Shown piece after piece: positions 17,609 to 26,709 of a DNA stretch of 64,000 nucleotides (its first letter is position 1; each line of letters opens with the position of its first letter). Source of the DNA: JACRCT01 sp036504155. Its GTDB lineage: Bacteria; Myxococcota; Myxococcia; Myxococcales; UBA5297. A program made the position numbers and the translations under genes. A model generated the notes under the pieces. The model was not told the origin of the DNA and did no database searches. It saw nothing but the letters and a program-made list of their open reading frames with translations. The stretch lies in NCBI GenBank assembly GCA_036504155.1, contig DASXVQ010000030.1:1-64000 (forward strand), read 5' to 3'.

Positions 17609-20545
17609 ATGTCACGCACCAGCCTGGCCCTTGCCGCCGGCGGAATCCTCCTTCTCCTCCTCCCTGCCTGCCCGTCCAGCCCGCCCTCGACCTCGCCCGA
17701 CACCGGCGCCGGCTGCGCCGACCCCTGCGGCGGGGTCTGCTGCTCCGACGGCCAGAAGTGCGAGAACTCGACCTGCGTCGACGCCTGCCAGAAGCAGTGC
17801 GACGGCCGGGAGTGCGGCCCCGACGGCTGCGGCGGGACCTGCGGCGACTGCGCCGAGTTCGACACCTGCAACGAGTCCACCGGGCAGTGCGTGGCCTGCA
17901 GGCCCCAGTGCTCCGGCAAGGCCTGCGGCTCCGACGGCTGCGGCAAGACCTGCGGCAGCTGCGGCGCGGGCCTCGTCTGCAGGTCCGGCCAGTGCGAGAG
18001 CTGCACCCCCGCCTGCAGCGGCAAGGCCTGCGGCCCCGACGGCTGCGGCGGCAGCTGCGGCACCTGCCCCACCGGCACCGCCTGCGACAACAGCGCCCAG
18101 TGCGCCTGCCGGCGCTCCTGCACCGGCAAGCAGTGCGGGCCCGACGGCTGCGGCGGCGAGTGCGGCCAGTGCAGCCCGGGCGACCGCTGCAACTCCGCCA
18201 CCGCGCAGTGCGAGGCCTGCGCCCGCGACTGCAGCGGCAAGGACTGCGGCTCCGACGGCTGCGGCGGGGTCTGCGGCACCTGCGCCGCGCCCAAGGTCTG
18301 CGGCGGCGGCGGCACCGGCGGGGTCTGCGGCCAGGGCGCCTGCGTGCCCGAGACCGACACCGCGCTGTGCGTGCGCGAGAACCGCACCTGCGGCGAGGTG
18401 AGCGTCTTCGACAAGTGCGGCACCCTGCGCGCCGTCGCCTCCTGCGGCACCTGCATCGCCCCCGACACCTGCGGCGGCGCTGGCCAGGCCGGCGTCTGCG
18501 GGCGCCCGCAGTGCCAGGCGGAGACGGACCTCGCCTTCTGCAGCCGGCAGAGCCGCAACTGCGGCCCGCTCGAGGGCTTCGACAACTGCGGCAACTACCG
18601 CAGCATCCCCCAGTGCGGCGCCTGCACCTCGCCCGAGTCCTGCGGCGGCGGCGGGCAGACCGGCCTGTGCGGCTGCACCGCCGAGACCGAGTCCCAGCTC
18701 TGCGCCGCGGCGGGCCGCAACTGCGGCAGCTACACCGTCACCGATCGCTGCGGCAAGAGCCGCTCCATCGCCAGCTGCGGCGGCTGCTCCGGGTACCAGA
18801 CCTGCGCCGGCGGCGGGAAGGCCGGCGCCTGCGGCTGCACCAGCGAGGACAACCCCACCTTCTGCTCGAGGCTGGGCAAGACCTGCGGCCAGGTCACCGG
18901 CACCGACAACTGCGGCAAGGCGCGCACCGTCGCCAGCTGCGGCAGCTGCGCGGCCAACACCACCTGCGGCGACCCCACCCCGAACGTCTGCGGCTGCACG
19001 CCCCAGTCCGACGGCGCGTTCTGCGTCGCCAAGGGCAAGAACTGCGGGCCGGTCAGCGGCACCGACAACTGCGGCAAGAGCCGCAACGTGACGAGCTGCG
19101 GCAGCTGCTCCGCCCCGGAGAGCTGCGGAGCGGTGACCGCGGGCACCTGCGGCTGCAAGAGCACCCAGACCGACGCCCAGCTGTGCGCCGCAGCCTCCCT
19201 GAACTGCGACGCGGCGACGCTCAAGGACTCGTGCAACAAGGACCGCGCGGTCAACTGCGGCAACTGCAAGGCCCCGGAGACCTGCGGCGGGACCTGGCAG
19301 GACAACGTCTGCGGCTGCACGCCCGAGGACGTCTGGAGCTACTGCTACGGCCAGGGCCTCGACTGCGGCCCCGTGCAGTTCACCGACAACTGCCTCAAGC
19401 CGCGCAGCGGCGACTGCGGCACCTGCAGCACGCCCGAGACCTGCGGCGGCGGCGGCACCAACAACATGTGCGGCTGCATCGGCGAGACCGACGCCGAGCT
19501 GTGCACCTCGAGCGGCATCTGCGGGACCGGAACGGTGTACGACCGCTGCGGCGTGGGCCGCACGGTCACCTGCGCCGGCTGCGCCGCGGGGTTGACCTGC
19601 CTGAGCAACCGCTGCACCGACTGGGCGGTCTTCGGCGGGCCCACCACCAGCACCGGCCTCGACTGGAGCGAGATCTCGGGGAAGTCGGCGACCGACTTCT
19701 ACATCGGCGGGGAGTTCGACGGTTCCAGCGGAGTCGACGCCTACCTCTCGCACTACGTCAGCGGGGCCTGGAAGGGCTCCAGCAGCACCAGCAAGCTGAT
19801 CAAGATCGGCAACCTCGCCAATGGCATCAACGGCCTGCACACTGCCGGAGCCGGTTCGTCCTACTGGGCCGCGACCAGCCCGGGGCTGTGGTGCAGCGAC
19901 ATTGCGGGCTCGGAGACGAGCTGGCAGCAGGTCTACACCCCGCCCGCGAGCAAGTACCTCTTCGGCGTCTTCGCCGTCACCGATCAGGACGTGTGGCTGG
20001 TCGGCCAGCCGGGCCTGGTGCTGCACTGCACCGGCGGCTGCAGCGCCGCGGCCTTCACCTGCACGACGCACGCCCCGCGGACCGTGGACGCCAGCACCAA
20101 CTGGTCCTGGAACAGCATCTGGGCCGCCTCGGCGAACGACGTCTGGGTGGGCTCGAACGACGGCAACGTCGCGCACTGGAACGGGAGCACCTGGTCCGTC
20201 ACCGCGGTGATCGGCGCGCAGTTCGCCATGTGGGGCTTCGCCTCCAACGACGTCTGGGCCTTCGGCACCAACGACACGGGCTACGGCGGCATGCGCCACT
20301 TCAACGGCACGGCCTGGACCGACACCAGCCCGGCCGACATGTGGAACTGGCTCTACGGAGCCTGGGGTGGAGCGACCAACGACGTGTGGGCCGTCGGCCA
20401 CGGCGGGGCCGTCCACTGGGACGGGAGCGCCTGGACCGAGAAGCCGCTGTGCTCCAACGCCTCGATGGGCAGCGTCTGGGGCTCGTCCGTCGACGACGTC
20501 TGGGCCGTCGGCAGCGGTAACACCCTCTGCCACCGGAAGAAGTAG
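17609..20545 (+). CDS. giant cysteine-rich lipoprotein with beta-propeller-like C-terminus
   Basis: 978 aa. The signal peptide ends in a lipobox (LLPAC, Cys21). Five short modules of the form CxGKxCGPDGCGGxCGxC (about 50-225) are followed by eight longer modules of about 50 residues. The latter carry ETD..LC, NCG, DNCGKxR, SCGxC and TCGGGG, to about 670. The last 300 residues contain repeats of (S/T)NDVWAVG and HWDGSAW, as in bacterial beta-propellers. The likely shape is a lipid-anchored disulfide stalk displaying a propeller on the cell surface. Related proteins in Myxococcota are often mislabelled tryptophan synthase alpha chain. ATG at 17609 with GAAGGAG 5 nt upstream. Confidence 0.85.
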   Translation: MSRTSLALAAGGILLLLLPACPSSPPSTSPDTGAGCADPCGGVCCSDGQKCENSTCVDACQKQCDGRECGPDGCGGTCGDCAEFDTCNESTGQCVACRPQCSGKACGSDGCGKTCGSCGAGLVCRSGQCESCTPACSGKACGPDGCGGSCGTCPTGTACDNSAQCACRRSCTGKQCGPDGCGGECGQCSPGDRCNSATAQCEACARDCSGKDCGSDGCGGVCGTCAAPKVCGGGGTGGVCGQGACVPETDTALCVRENRTCGEVSVFDKCGTLRAVASCGTCIAPDTCGGAGQAGVCGRPQCQAETDLAFCSRQSRNCGPLEGFDNCGNYRSIPQCGACTSPESCGGGGQTGLCGCTAETESQLCAAAGRNCGSYTVTDRCGKSRSIASCGGCSGYQTCAGGGKAGACGCTSEDNPTFCSRLGKTCGQVTGTDNCGKARTVASCGSCAANTTCGDPTPNVCGCTPQSDGAFCVAKGKNCGPVSGTDNCGKSRNVTSCGSCSAPESCGAVTAGTCGCKSTQTDAQLCAAASLNCDAATLKDSCNKDRAVNCGNCKAPETCGGTWQDNVCGCTPEDVWSYCYGQGLDCGPVQFTDNCLKPRSGDCGTCSTPETCGGGGTNNMCGCIGETDAELCTSSGICGTGTVYDRCGVGRTVTCAGCAAGLTCLSNRCTDWAVFGGPTTSTGLDWSEISGKSATDFYIGGEFDGSSGVDAYLSHYVSGAWKGSSSTSKLIKIGNLANGINGLHTAGAGSSYWAATSPGLWCSDIAGSETSWQQVYTPPASKYLFGVFAVTDQDVWLVGQPGLVLHCTGGCSAAAFTCTTHAPRTVDASTNWSWNSIWAASANDVWVGSNDGNVAHWNGSTWSVTAVIGAQFAMWGFASNDVWAFGTNDTGYGGMRHFNGTAWTDTSPADMWNWLYGAWGGATNDVWAVGHGGAVHWDGSAWTEKPLCSNASMGSVWGSSVDDVWAVGSGNTLCHRKK

Positions 20546-20609
20546 CGCTCGACCGTCGGAGGGATCCTCCGGGCCCTGACCGCGTCGGGAGCGACGCAGC
20601 GGGGCCTCC

Positions 20610-21183
20610 ATGAGCGCAGACGCCGTCGTCCCCACCGCCTCCTCGCCGGCCCACGACACCGGCGAGGAGGGGACGCTCCGCCGGGACCCTTCCCCGGCCA
20701 CCCTGCCCTCCTCGGACCGCTTCCGCGAAGGGGATGTCCCCGACGCCGGCGGAGCGCTACCGGACGGCGCGTGAATTGGCGTCGGCGTTGGAGACCTTCG
20801 TCTCGACCGCGCTGCTGCAGAAGCCCGCGGGCTGGACCACCTGGCTGGCGCGCGGGCTGATCACGCTCGTCGGCCTGCCCATCCTCGTCGGCGCGATCGT
20901 GGGGTTGGTCATCGCCCCGTACCAACAGATGGGGCCCGTCTTCATCCTCGCGGTCGTCCTCGCTGCGGGCGGCGTCGGGATGGCGGTCCTCGAAGCCGCA
21001 ACGCGAGGCCGCCACAGCCTCCTGGGAATGGGGCTGTTCGTCGCGTTGGCCACTCTGGTGATCGGCGCCCGGGGAGGCATCGTCGGGGTCATCAGCGTGA
21101 TGAAGGTGCTACGGCGACCAGGCTGTGTCTCCGCGGCCGGGGCCGGGTTCGACCCGGAGTCGGAGAGCAGGATCGGCCTGTAG
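20610..21183 (+). pseudogene. Ser/Thr protein kinase remnant lacking the catalytic domain
   Basis: Two pieces of a bacterial Ser/Thr kinase lie side by side. From the ATG at 20610 the frame reads a Ser/Pro/Thr-rich leader ending SSDRFREG, the usual lead-in to the kinase glycine loop. At about 20733 it jumps, in another frame, to SPTPAERYRTARELASALE, the usual end of a kinase C-lobe. Everything between (about 250 codons) is gone. The second piece continues through three to four hydrophobic helices and ends AGFDPESESRIGL, a near copy of the DUF4132 protein terminus. A 149-codon frame (20734-21183) remains open and could make a membrane protein, but no ribosome-binding site is evident. Confidence 0.7.
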
Positions 21184-21492
21184 CCTCAGGGCAGGCCCAC
21201 CGCCCGCCCGTACCCCTCGCGCCTGCCCCCCCGCAGCTCATAACGACGGGGCCGGACCTCTCCTCGTCGCCCCATGCCGAGGGCGCGTCGGTTCGAGGAC
21301 TCTGCAGCGACACACCAGCAGGTCCGAGGGCTTAACAACGTCTCGCCGGCGGGGACCGCGAGGTCCAGGGCACCGCTCACTTGCCTGCTTGCCTGCCGGC
21401 TGTAGAAAGAGTTGGATAGTCAACGGCAGCCAATACATTCGGTGCCATCAACGCGGTAGGGCGTGTCTCCACGCCTGGAGGGTCCACACCAC
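21184..21492. other. upstream region of the second giant lipoprotein
   Basis: About 310 bp without a convincing gene and slightly less GC-rich than its surroundings. It carries the candidate promoter at 21412-21439 and the GGAGGG ribosome-binding site at 21477-21482 for the next gene. Confidence 0.5.
21412..21439 (+). promoter_or_regulatory. candidate sigma70-type promoter
   Basis: TTGGAT (21412-21417) and TACATT (21434-21439) are 16 nt apart, with each hexamer four of six to consensus. The predicted 5' untranslated leader to the ATG at 21493 is about 45 nt. Motif-based. Confidence 0.45.
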
Positions 21493-24400
21493 ATGTGTAT
21501 TCGACCTCGTCTTCGGGGGCGTTCGTCCCTTGCCTCCGCAGGTGCGTGCTTCGCCGCCGTCCTGCTGGGCGGCTGCAACAGCCCCACGCCGGTGGCCAGT
21601 CCCGACACCGGTCTGACCTGCCCTTCGGAGCTGATGCTGTGCAGGACGTCGGGCGGCGCCGACTTCTGTGCCAACGCCGCGACCGACAACGGCAACTGCG
21701 GCTCCTGCGGAGCGGTCTGTCCCGTCGGGCAGGTCTGCACGGCGTCGAAGTGCCAGATCGGCTGCCAGCAGGGACAGGTCCTTTGCAGCGGCAAGTGCGT
21801 CGATCCCCAGACGGACCGGGAGTTCTGCGGCGCCAGCGGCGACTGCGCGGACGCCCATAAGGGGACCACCTGCGCCGCGGGCCAGGTCTGCACGGGCGGC
21901 GCTTGCGCCCGCACCTGCGCGGCGGGCGAGGTCCTCTGCGGCGGCAAGTGCGTCGACCCGCTCTCCGATCGAGCCTTCTGCGGCGCCACCTCCGACTGCA
22001 TGGACGCCCACGCCGGCACCGCCTGCGCCGCCGGCCAGGTCTGCAGCCAGGGCGCCTGTGCGGTCAGCTGCGTGGCCGGCCAGGTCCTCTGCGCGGGCCG
22101 CTGCGTCAGCCCCGACTCCGACCGCGAGTTCTGCGCGGCGAGCGGTGACTGCAGCGGCGACCACGCCGGGACCGCCTGCCTCTCCGGCCAGGTGTGCTCC
22201 AGCGGCTCGTGCGCGGCCAGCTGCCTCGCGGGCCAGGTCCTCTGCGCCGGCAAGTGCATCGACCCCGTCACCGACCCGGCGTACTGCGGCGCCACCGCGG
22301 CGTGCGGCGACGGCGCGATGTGCCCCTCGGGCCAGGTCTGCGCGGGCGGCCAGTGCAAGCCCAGCTGCCTCGCCGGCCAGGTCCTCTGCGGCGGCAAGTG
22401 CGTCGATCCGCAGACCGACCGAAAGTTCTGCGGCGCGACCGCGGCCTGCACCGACGGGGTGGAGTGCGCCTCGGGCCAGGTCTGCGCCGCCGGCCAGTGC
22501 GCGGCCAGCTGCCCGGCGGGCCAGCACTTCTGCGGCGGCAAGTGCATCGACCCCCAGACCGACTCGACCTTCTGCGGCGCCACCGCCGCCTGCACCGACG
22601 GCTTCCAGTGCACCCCCGGACTGCTGTGCGCCAACGGCAAGTGCATGGCCAACTGCCCGGCCGACCAGGTCTTCTGCGGCCGCTGCGTCGATCCCAAGAC
22701 CGACCACGCGTTCTGCGGCGCGAGCCTGCTGTGCACCGACGGCCGCCCCTGCGACCCGGGACAGGTGTGCGCCGACGGCGCGTGCGGCGCCAACTGCCCG
22801 ACCGGCCAGGTCCTGTGCGGCGGCAAGTGCGTCGACCCCGACACCGACTTCACGTTCTGCGGCGCGAGCGCAGCCTGCACCGACGGCGTGCAGTGCGCCG
22901 CCGGCCAGCTGTGCGCGGACGGCCAGTGCTCGGCCAATTGCCCCAGCGGCCAGTTCTCCTGCGGAGGCAAGTGCATCAACCCGGGCAACGATCCCGTCTA
23001 CTGCGGCGCCACCTCGGCCTGCACCGACGGCGTCAAGTGCGCGGCCGGCCAGGTCTGCGCCAACGGCCAGTGCGCCGCGGACTGCCCCGCCAACCAGCTC
23101 TTCTGCGAGGGCCGCTGCGTCGACCCCGGGTCGGATCGCCAGTTCTGCGGCGCCATCGCCGACTGCCTGCCCGTGAAGTGCGCCGCGGGCTCGATCTGCG
23201 CGAACGGAAGCTGCGAGCCGAGCTGCCCGGAGGGCCAGCTCCACTGCTCCGGCAAGTGCATCGACCCGAGCAACGATCCCGTCTTCTGCGGCGCCACCGC
23301 GGCCTGCGTGGACGGCGTGAAGTGCGCCGCCGGCCAGGTCTGCGCCAACGGCCAGTGCGGGGCGGACTGCCCGGCCGGCCAGCCCCTGTGCAGCGGTAAG
23401 TGCATCGACCCGGGCACCGACCGCACCTTCTGCGGCGCCACCGCGGCCTGCACCGACGGCGTGGCCTGCCTCTCCGGCCAGGTGTGCGCGGGCGGCCAGT
23501 GCAAGGCCAGCTGCCTCGCCGGCCAGGTCCTGTGCGGCGGCAAGTGCGTCGACCCGAACACCGACCGCGCCTTCTGCGGCGCCACCGCGGCCTGCACCGA
23601 CGGCGCGGCCTGCCTCGCCGGCCAGGTGTGCACGGGCGGCCAGTGCCAGGCCAGCTGCCTCGCCGGCCAGGTCCTGTGCGGGGGCAAGTGCATCGACCCG
23701 GGCAACGACCCCGTCCTCTGCGGCGCCACCGCGGCCTGCACCGACGGCGTCCAATGCCTCGCGGGCCACGTCTGCACGAACGGCCTGTGCCAGGCGAGCT
23801 GCCTCGCGGGCCAGGTCCTGTGCGGCGGCAAGTGCGTCGACCCGAGCACGGACAACACGTTCTGCGGCGCCACCGCGGCCTGCACCGACGGCGTGAAGTG
23901 CGCGGCGGGAAAGGTCTGCGCCAACGGCCAGTGCCAGGCCAACTGCCCCAGCGGGCAGTACCTGTGCGGCGGCAAGTGCGTCGACCCGGGCACCGACCGC
24001 ACCTTCTGCGGCGCGACCGCGGCCTGCAGCGACGGCGCCGCCTGCCTCTCCGGCCAGGTCTGCTCCGGCGGCCTGTGCAAGGGCAGCTGCCTGGCGGGTG
24101 AATTCCTTTGCGGCGGCACGTGCGTCGACCCCGGCACCGACCGCAACTTCTGCGGCGCGGACGCCAGCTGCTCCGGCGGCACGACCTGCGGCGCGGGCTA
24201 CGCCTGCCTCGCCGGCGCCTGCATCCCGGCCTGCACGGCGGGCCAGGTGGTCTGCGCGGGCAGCCCGAACTACTGCGCGACCCTGAGCAGCGACGCCAAC
24301 AACTGCGGCAGCTGCGGCCACGCCTGCCTTAGCGGCTGGGGGTGCAAGGCGGGCGTGTGCGATCCCTGCCCCGGCAAGACCACCTGCCCCGGCAACGTCT

Positions 24401-25713
24401 GCGCCGACCTGGGCTCCGACCCGGCCCACTGCGGCGCTTGCGGCAACGACTGCGCCGCGCTGGCCAACGTCGCCTCCGTGGGCTGCTCCGCGGGCAGCTG
24501 CACCGTCGTGACCTGCGACCCGCTGTTCGCCAACTGCGACAACGTCCCCGGCAACGGCTGTGAGCACTTCTCGTTCAAGAGCGCGGGAGCCGAAGGCGCC
24601 TTCAGCCCGACCGCCAACACCGTCCTCACCCCCGGCGTGCACCACTTCACGACCATCACCATCCCCGCCGGCGTCAAGGTGACCACCAGCGGCTCGGGCG
24701 AGCTCGACCTGCGCGCCACCGGCGCGGTGAACGTCGCTGGGATCATCGACGTCAGCGGCGGCGCCGGCGGCAGCGGCGCCAGCTGGGGGTCCCCCTGCGC
24801 CACCGGCGGCGCCATGGGCGGCGCGACCGGCAACCCGCTCGCCCCCGGAACCAACGGCACCACCAACGTCTGCATGCCCGGATGGTCGGGCGGCGGCAGC
24901 GGCTCCGCGGGCCAGAACGACGTGGGCGACATTTGCGGCACCTGCCCGGCGTACGGTGGGATGTACGGCGGCGGCAACGGCGGCGGCATCGCCATGCCCG
25001 GCGGCGGCGGCGGCGGCTACGGCGGCGGCGGCGGCGGCGCCAGCCCGACGCGGGGCAACGGCGGCGCGGGCGGCGGCGCTTACGGCGGCGGCGGTGCCGT
25101 CATCTGTGGCAGCGGCGCGAGTGGCGGCGTCAGCCCCGGCGTCTATGCCGGCACCAAGGCCAGCCCCATGGCGGGCACCTGCTCGATCAGCGGCGGCGGC
25201 GGTGGTGCGATCGGCACCGATGCCGCCAACGACTTGGCCGTGGCCACGACCTTCCGCCCGGGCTCCGGCGGCGGCGGCGCAGGGGCCTACCCCAGCAACG
25301 CGTGGGGCGGCTCCGGCGGCGGCGGCGGTGGCGGCGCCCTGCGCATCAGCTCGCCGATCTCCATCACGGTCACAGGCTCCGTCCTGGCCAACGGTGGCGA
25401 CGGCGGGTGGGGCGGCGACCGCACCAGCGGCAACCTGCAGGGTCCGGGCGGCGGCGGCTCGGGCGGCGTCATCTACCTGCTGTCTCCGGTGCTCGACGTC
25501 AGCGGCACGGCCAGCGCGGCCGGTGGCGCGGGGGGCGGCAACGGCTACTACGCCGGCGGCGGCGGCGGCCTCGGGCGCATCCGCGTCGGCGTCGACCCTG
25601 CCAGCTGCACGCTCAGCGGCACCTTCAACCCGCCTCTGAGCAACGCGTGCAATGCAGCGAACGTGTCCGGCAAGGCCTACGTGGACACGGTTCACCCCAC
25701 CTGCTCGCAGTAA
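21493..25713 (+). CDS. giant cysteine-rich repeat lipoprotein with glycine-rich C-terminus
   Basis: 1406 aa. The signal peptide ends in a lipobox (LLGGC, Cys28). Seventeen tandem modules of 46-50 residues run from about 93 to 915. The core is GQVLCGGKCVDP, then DRxFCGATAACTDG, then GQVCxxGQCxASC, with ten cysteines in a typical unit. Several adjacent units are almost identical. A short run of other Cys motifs follows. The last 350 residues are extremely glycine-rich with GGGG runs, alternating with beta-helix-like strands (ITVTGSVLANGGDGGWGGDR). This suggests a surface stalk ending in a parallel beta-helix. ATG at 21493 has GGAGGG 10 nt upstream; a GTG at 21463 would add 10 residues. Strong hairpins follow at 25733 and 25790. 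Confidence 0.85.
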   Translation: MCIRPRLRGRSSLASAGACFAAVLLGGCNSPTPVASPDTGLTCPSELMLCRTSGGADFCANAATDNGNCGSCGAVCPVGQVCTASKCQIGCQQGQVLCSGKCVDPQTDREFCGASGDCADAHKGTTCAAGQVCTGGACARTCAAGEVLCGGKCVDPLSDRAFCGATSDCMDAHAGTACAAGQVCSQGACAVSCVAGQVLCAGRCVSPDSDREFCAASGDCSGDHAGTACLSGQVCSSGSCAASCLAGQVLCAGKCIDPVTDPAYCGATAACGDGAMCPSGQVCAGGQCKPSCLAGQVLCGGKCVDPQTDRKFCGATAACTDGVECASGQVCAAGQCAASCPAGQHFCGGKCIDPQTDSTFCGATAACTDGFQCTPGLLCANGKCMANCPADQVFCGRCVDPKTDHAFCGASLLCTDGRPCDPGQVCADGACGANCPTGQVLCGGKCVDPDTDFTFCGASAACTDGVQCAAGQLCADGQCSANCPSGQFSCGGKCINPGNDPVYCGATSACTDGVKCAAGQVCANGQCAADCPANQLFCEGRCVDPGSDRQFCGAIADCLPVKCAAGSICANGSCEPSCPEGQLHCSGKCIDPSNDPVFCGATAACVDGVKCAAGQVCANGQCGADCPAGQPLCSGKCIDPGTDRTFCGATAACTDGVACLSGQVCAGGQCKASCLAGQVLCGGKCVDPNTDRAFCGATAACTDGAACLAGQVCTGGQCQASCLAGQVLCGGKCIDPGNDPVLCGATAACTDGVQCLAGHVCTNGLCQASCLAGQVLCGGKCVDPSTDNTFCGATAACTDGVKCAAGKVCANGQCQANCPSGQYLCGGKCVDPGTDRTFCGATAACSDGAACLSGQVCSGGLCKGSCLAGEFLCGGTCVDPGTDRNFCGADASCSGGTTCGAGYACLAGACIPACTAGQVVCAGSPNYCATLSSDANNCGSCGHACLSGWGCKAGVCDPCPGKTTCPGNVCADLGSDPAHCGACGNDCAALANVASVGCSAGSCTVVTCDPLFANCDNVPGNGCEHFSFKSAGAEGAFSPTANTVLTPGVHHFTTITIPAGVKVTTSGSGELDLRATGAVNVAGIIDVSGGAGGSGASWGSPCATGGAMGGATGNPLAPGTNGTTNVCMPGWSGGGSGSAGQNDVGDICGTCPAYGGMYGGGNGGGIAMPGGGGGGYGGGGGGASPTRGNGGAGGGAYGGGGAVICGSGASGGVSPGVYAGTKASPMAGTCSISGGGGGAIGTDAANDLAVATTFRPGSGGGGAGAYPSNAWGGSGGGGGGGALRISSPISITVTGSVLANGGDGGWGGDRTSGNLQGPGGGGSGGVIYLLSPVLDVSGTASAAGGAGGGNGYYAGGGGGLGRIRVGVDPASCTLSGTFNPPLSNACNAANVSGKAYVDTVHPTCSQ

Positions 25714-25732
25714 AGACCCCACAATCGGGAAC

Positions 25733-25766
25733 CCGGGCCGGCGACTCTCCCCCGCCGCCGGCCCGG
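25733..25766 (+). terminator. GC-rich hairpin after the giant lipoprotein gene
   Basis: Perfect 11-bp inverted repeat CCGGGCCGGCG (25733-25743) and CGCCGGCCCGG (25756-25766) with a 12-nt loop. No T-tract follows, so it may protect the 3' end or act jointly with the next hairpin. Confidence 0.5.
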
Positions 25767-25789
25767 TCGATGGCGAAGTGAGCTTGTCT

Positions 25790-25826
25790 GCGCCGGCGCT
25801 CCTCCTTGGGCGCCGGCGCTTATTTT
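25790..25826 (+). terminator. intrinsic terminator
   Basis: Perfect 10-bp stem GCGCCGGCGC (25790-25799) and GCGCCGGCGC (25810-25819) around a 10-nt loop, followed at once by TTATTTT. It ends the plus-strand transcript; the facing lpxI gene stops at 25909. Confidence 0.8.
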
Positions 25827-25908
25827 GCCGCAAGGACCGGCTGCGGAGTTCGGCCCGTCCCCGACGGCGTGGCCGTCACGCGATGGCAGCCTCCAGGCCT
25901 CGGACGAG

Positions 25909-26709
25909 CTACTTCGCCACCACTGCGATCCGCGCCTGGTCCGCCCGCTTCACCAGCTCCTCGGGCTCCAGGACGATCGTCTTGCCGGCCTCGATCGCCA
26001 GCACCGCCCCGTGGACCTCGGCGAGGGTCTCGATGGTCCCGGGACCTACCGCGGGCAGATCGAAGCGCTCGTCCTGGCGCGGCTTGCTCCGCTTGACCAC
26101 CACGAGGCCCTTGCCGGCCAGCCCGCCCGCGCGCCGGATGCACGCGTCGGTGCCCTCGGCGGCCTCCACGGCGATGACGTTGCCGCCCTTGACCGCCACG
26201 GTCTGGCCGACGTCCGCCCGCCCGATGGCCTCGGCGACCTCGAGGCCCAGCGCGACGTCCTTCTCCTCCTCCGCGGTCGGCTTGCGCCGGGTCATCGCGC
26301 CGGGGACGGCGAGCGCGTCGGCGAGGAACCGCGTGGAAGGCACGATGCGGATGCCCTCGTCCTCGAAGGCCTGGGCGATGGAGCGCAGGAGCGCGTCGTC
26401 GTTGAAGTGCTTCAGCCGGGTCAGGGCGCGCAGCATCGTCAGGTCGGGGCGCGCGTGGCGGAAGGCGCTCAGCTTGCCCACGCCGCCGGCGAAGGCCGCC
26501 TCGCGCACGCCGTGCCGCTTCAAGGTCTCGATGAGCTTGCCCAGCTGGCCGACGCCGACCCAGAACAGCTCGTCGACCTCGGGCGCGAGGGCGGGATCGG
26601 CCTCGCCCTTGAGCGCGGCGGCCACGACGCGGTGCCCGGCCTTGCGCGCGCCGCGGGCGAAGAGCAGCGGGAAGGTGCCGTTGCCGGCGATGAGGCCCAG
26701 CGCGCTCAC
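25909..26709 (-). CDS. lpxI: UDP-2,3-diacylglucosamine diphosphatase LpxI
   Basis: Hydrolyses UDP-2,3-diacylglucosamine to lipid X, the fourth step of lipid A synthesis; it replaces LpxH in lineages such as Caulobacter and Myxococcota. 266 aa, family-typical length. The N-terminus LGLIAGNGTFPLLFARGA and the C-terminal part (GADVGQTVAVKGGNVIAVEA-like strand, then EGTDACIRRAGGL and FDLPAVGPGTIETL) match the DUF1009/LpxI family. The start is GTG at 26709, overlapping the lpxA stop (GTGA), so the two are translationally coupled. Last gene of the lipid A operon; lpxB does not follow. Confidence 0.92.
   Translation of the reverse strand: MSALGLIAGNGTFPLLFARGARKAGHRVVAAALKGEADPALAPEVDELFWVGVGQLGKLIETLKRHGVREAAFAGGVGKLSAFRHARPDLTMLRALTRLKHFNDDALLRSIAQAFEDEGIRIVPSTRFLADALAVPGAMTRRKPTAEEEKDVALGLEVAEAIGRADVGQTVAVKGGNVIAVEAAEGTDACIRRAGGLAGKGLVVVKRSKPRQDERFDLPAVGPGTIETLAEVHGAVLAIEAGKTIVLEPEELVKRADQARIAVVAK

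Noticed and set aside
17612..20701. A very long Ala/Gly/Val frame on the minus strand opposite the first giant lipoprotein
   Set aside because: It is the antisense shadow of a Cys/Gly-rich repetitive gene; its composition is unlike any real protein. Similar long antisense frames opposite plsB (4066-6954), the DUF4132 gene, maeB, nrdJ and valS were dismissed for the same reason.
21768..24233. Regularly spaced repeats as a CRISPR array
   Set aside because: The repeats are 144-150 bp, keep one reading frame and encode Cys modules; there are no unique spacers and no cas genes.
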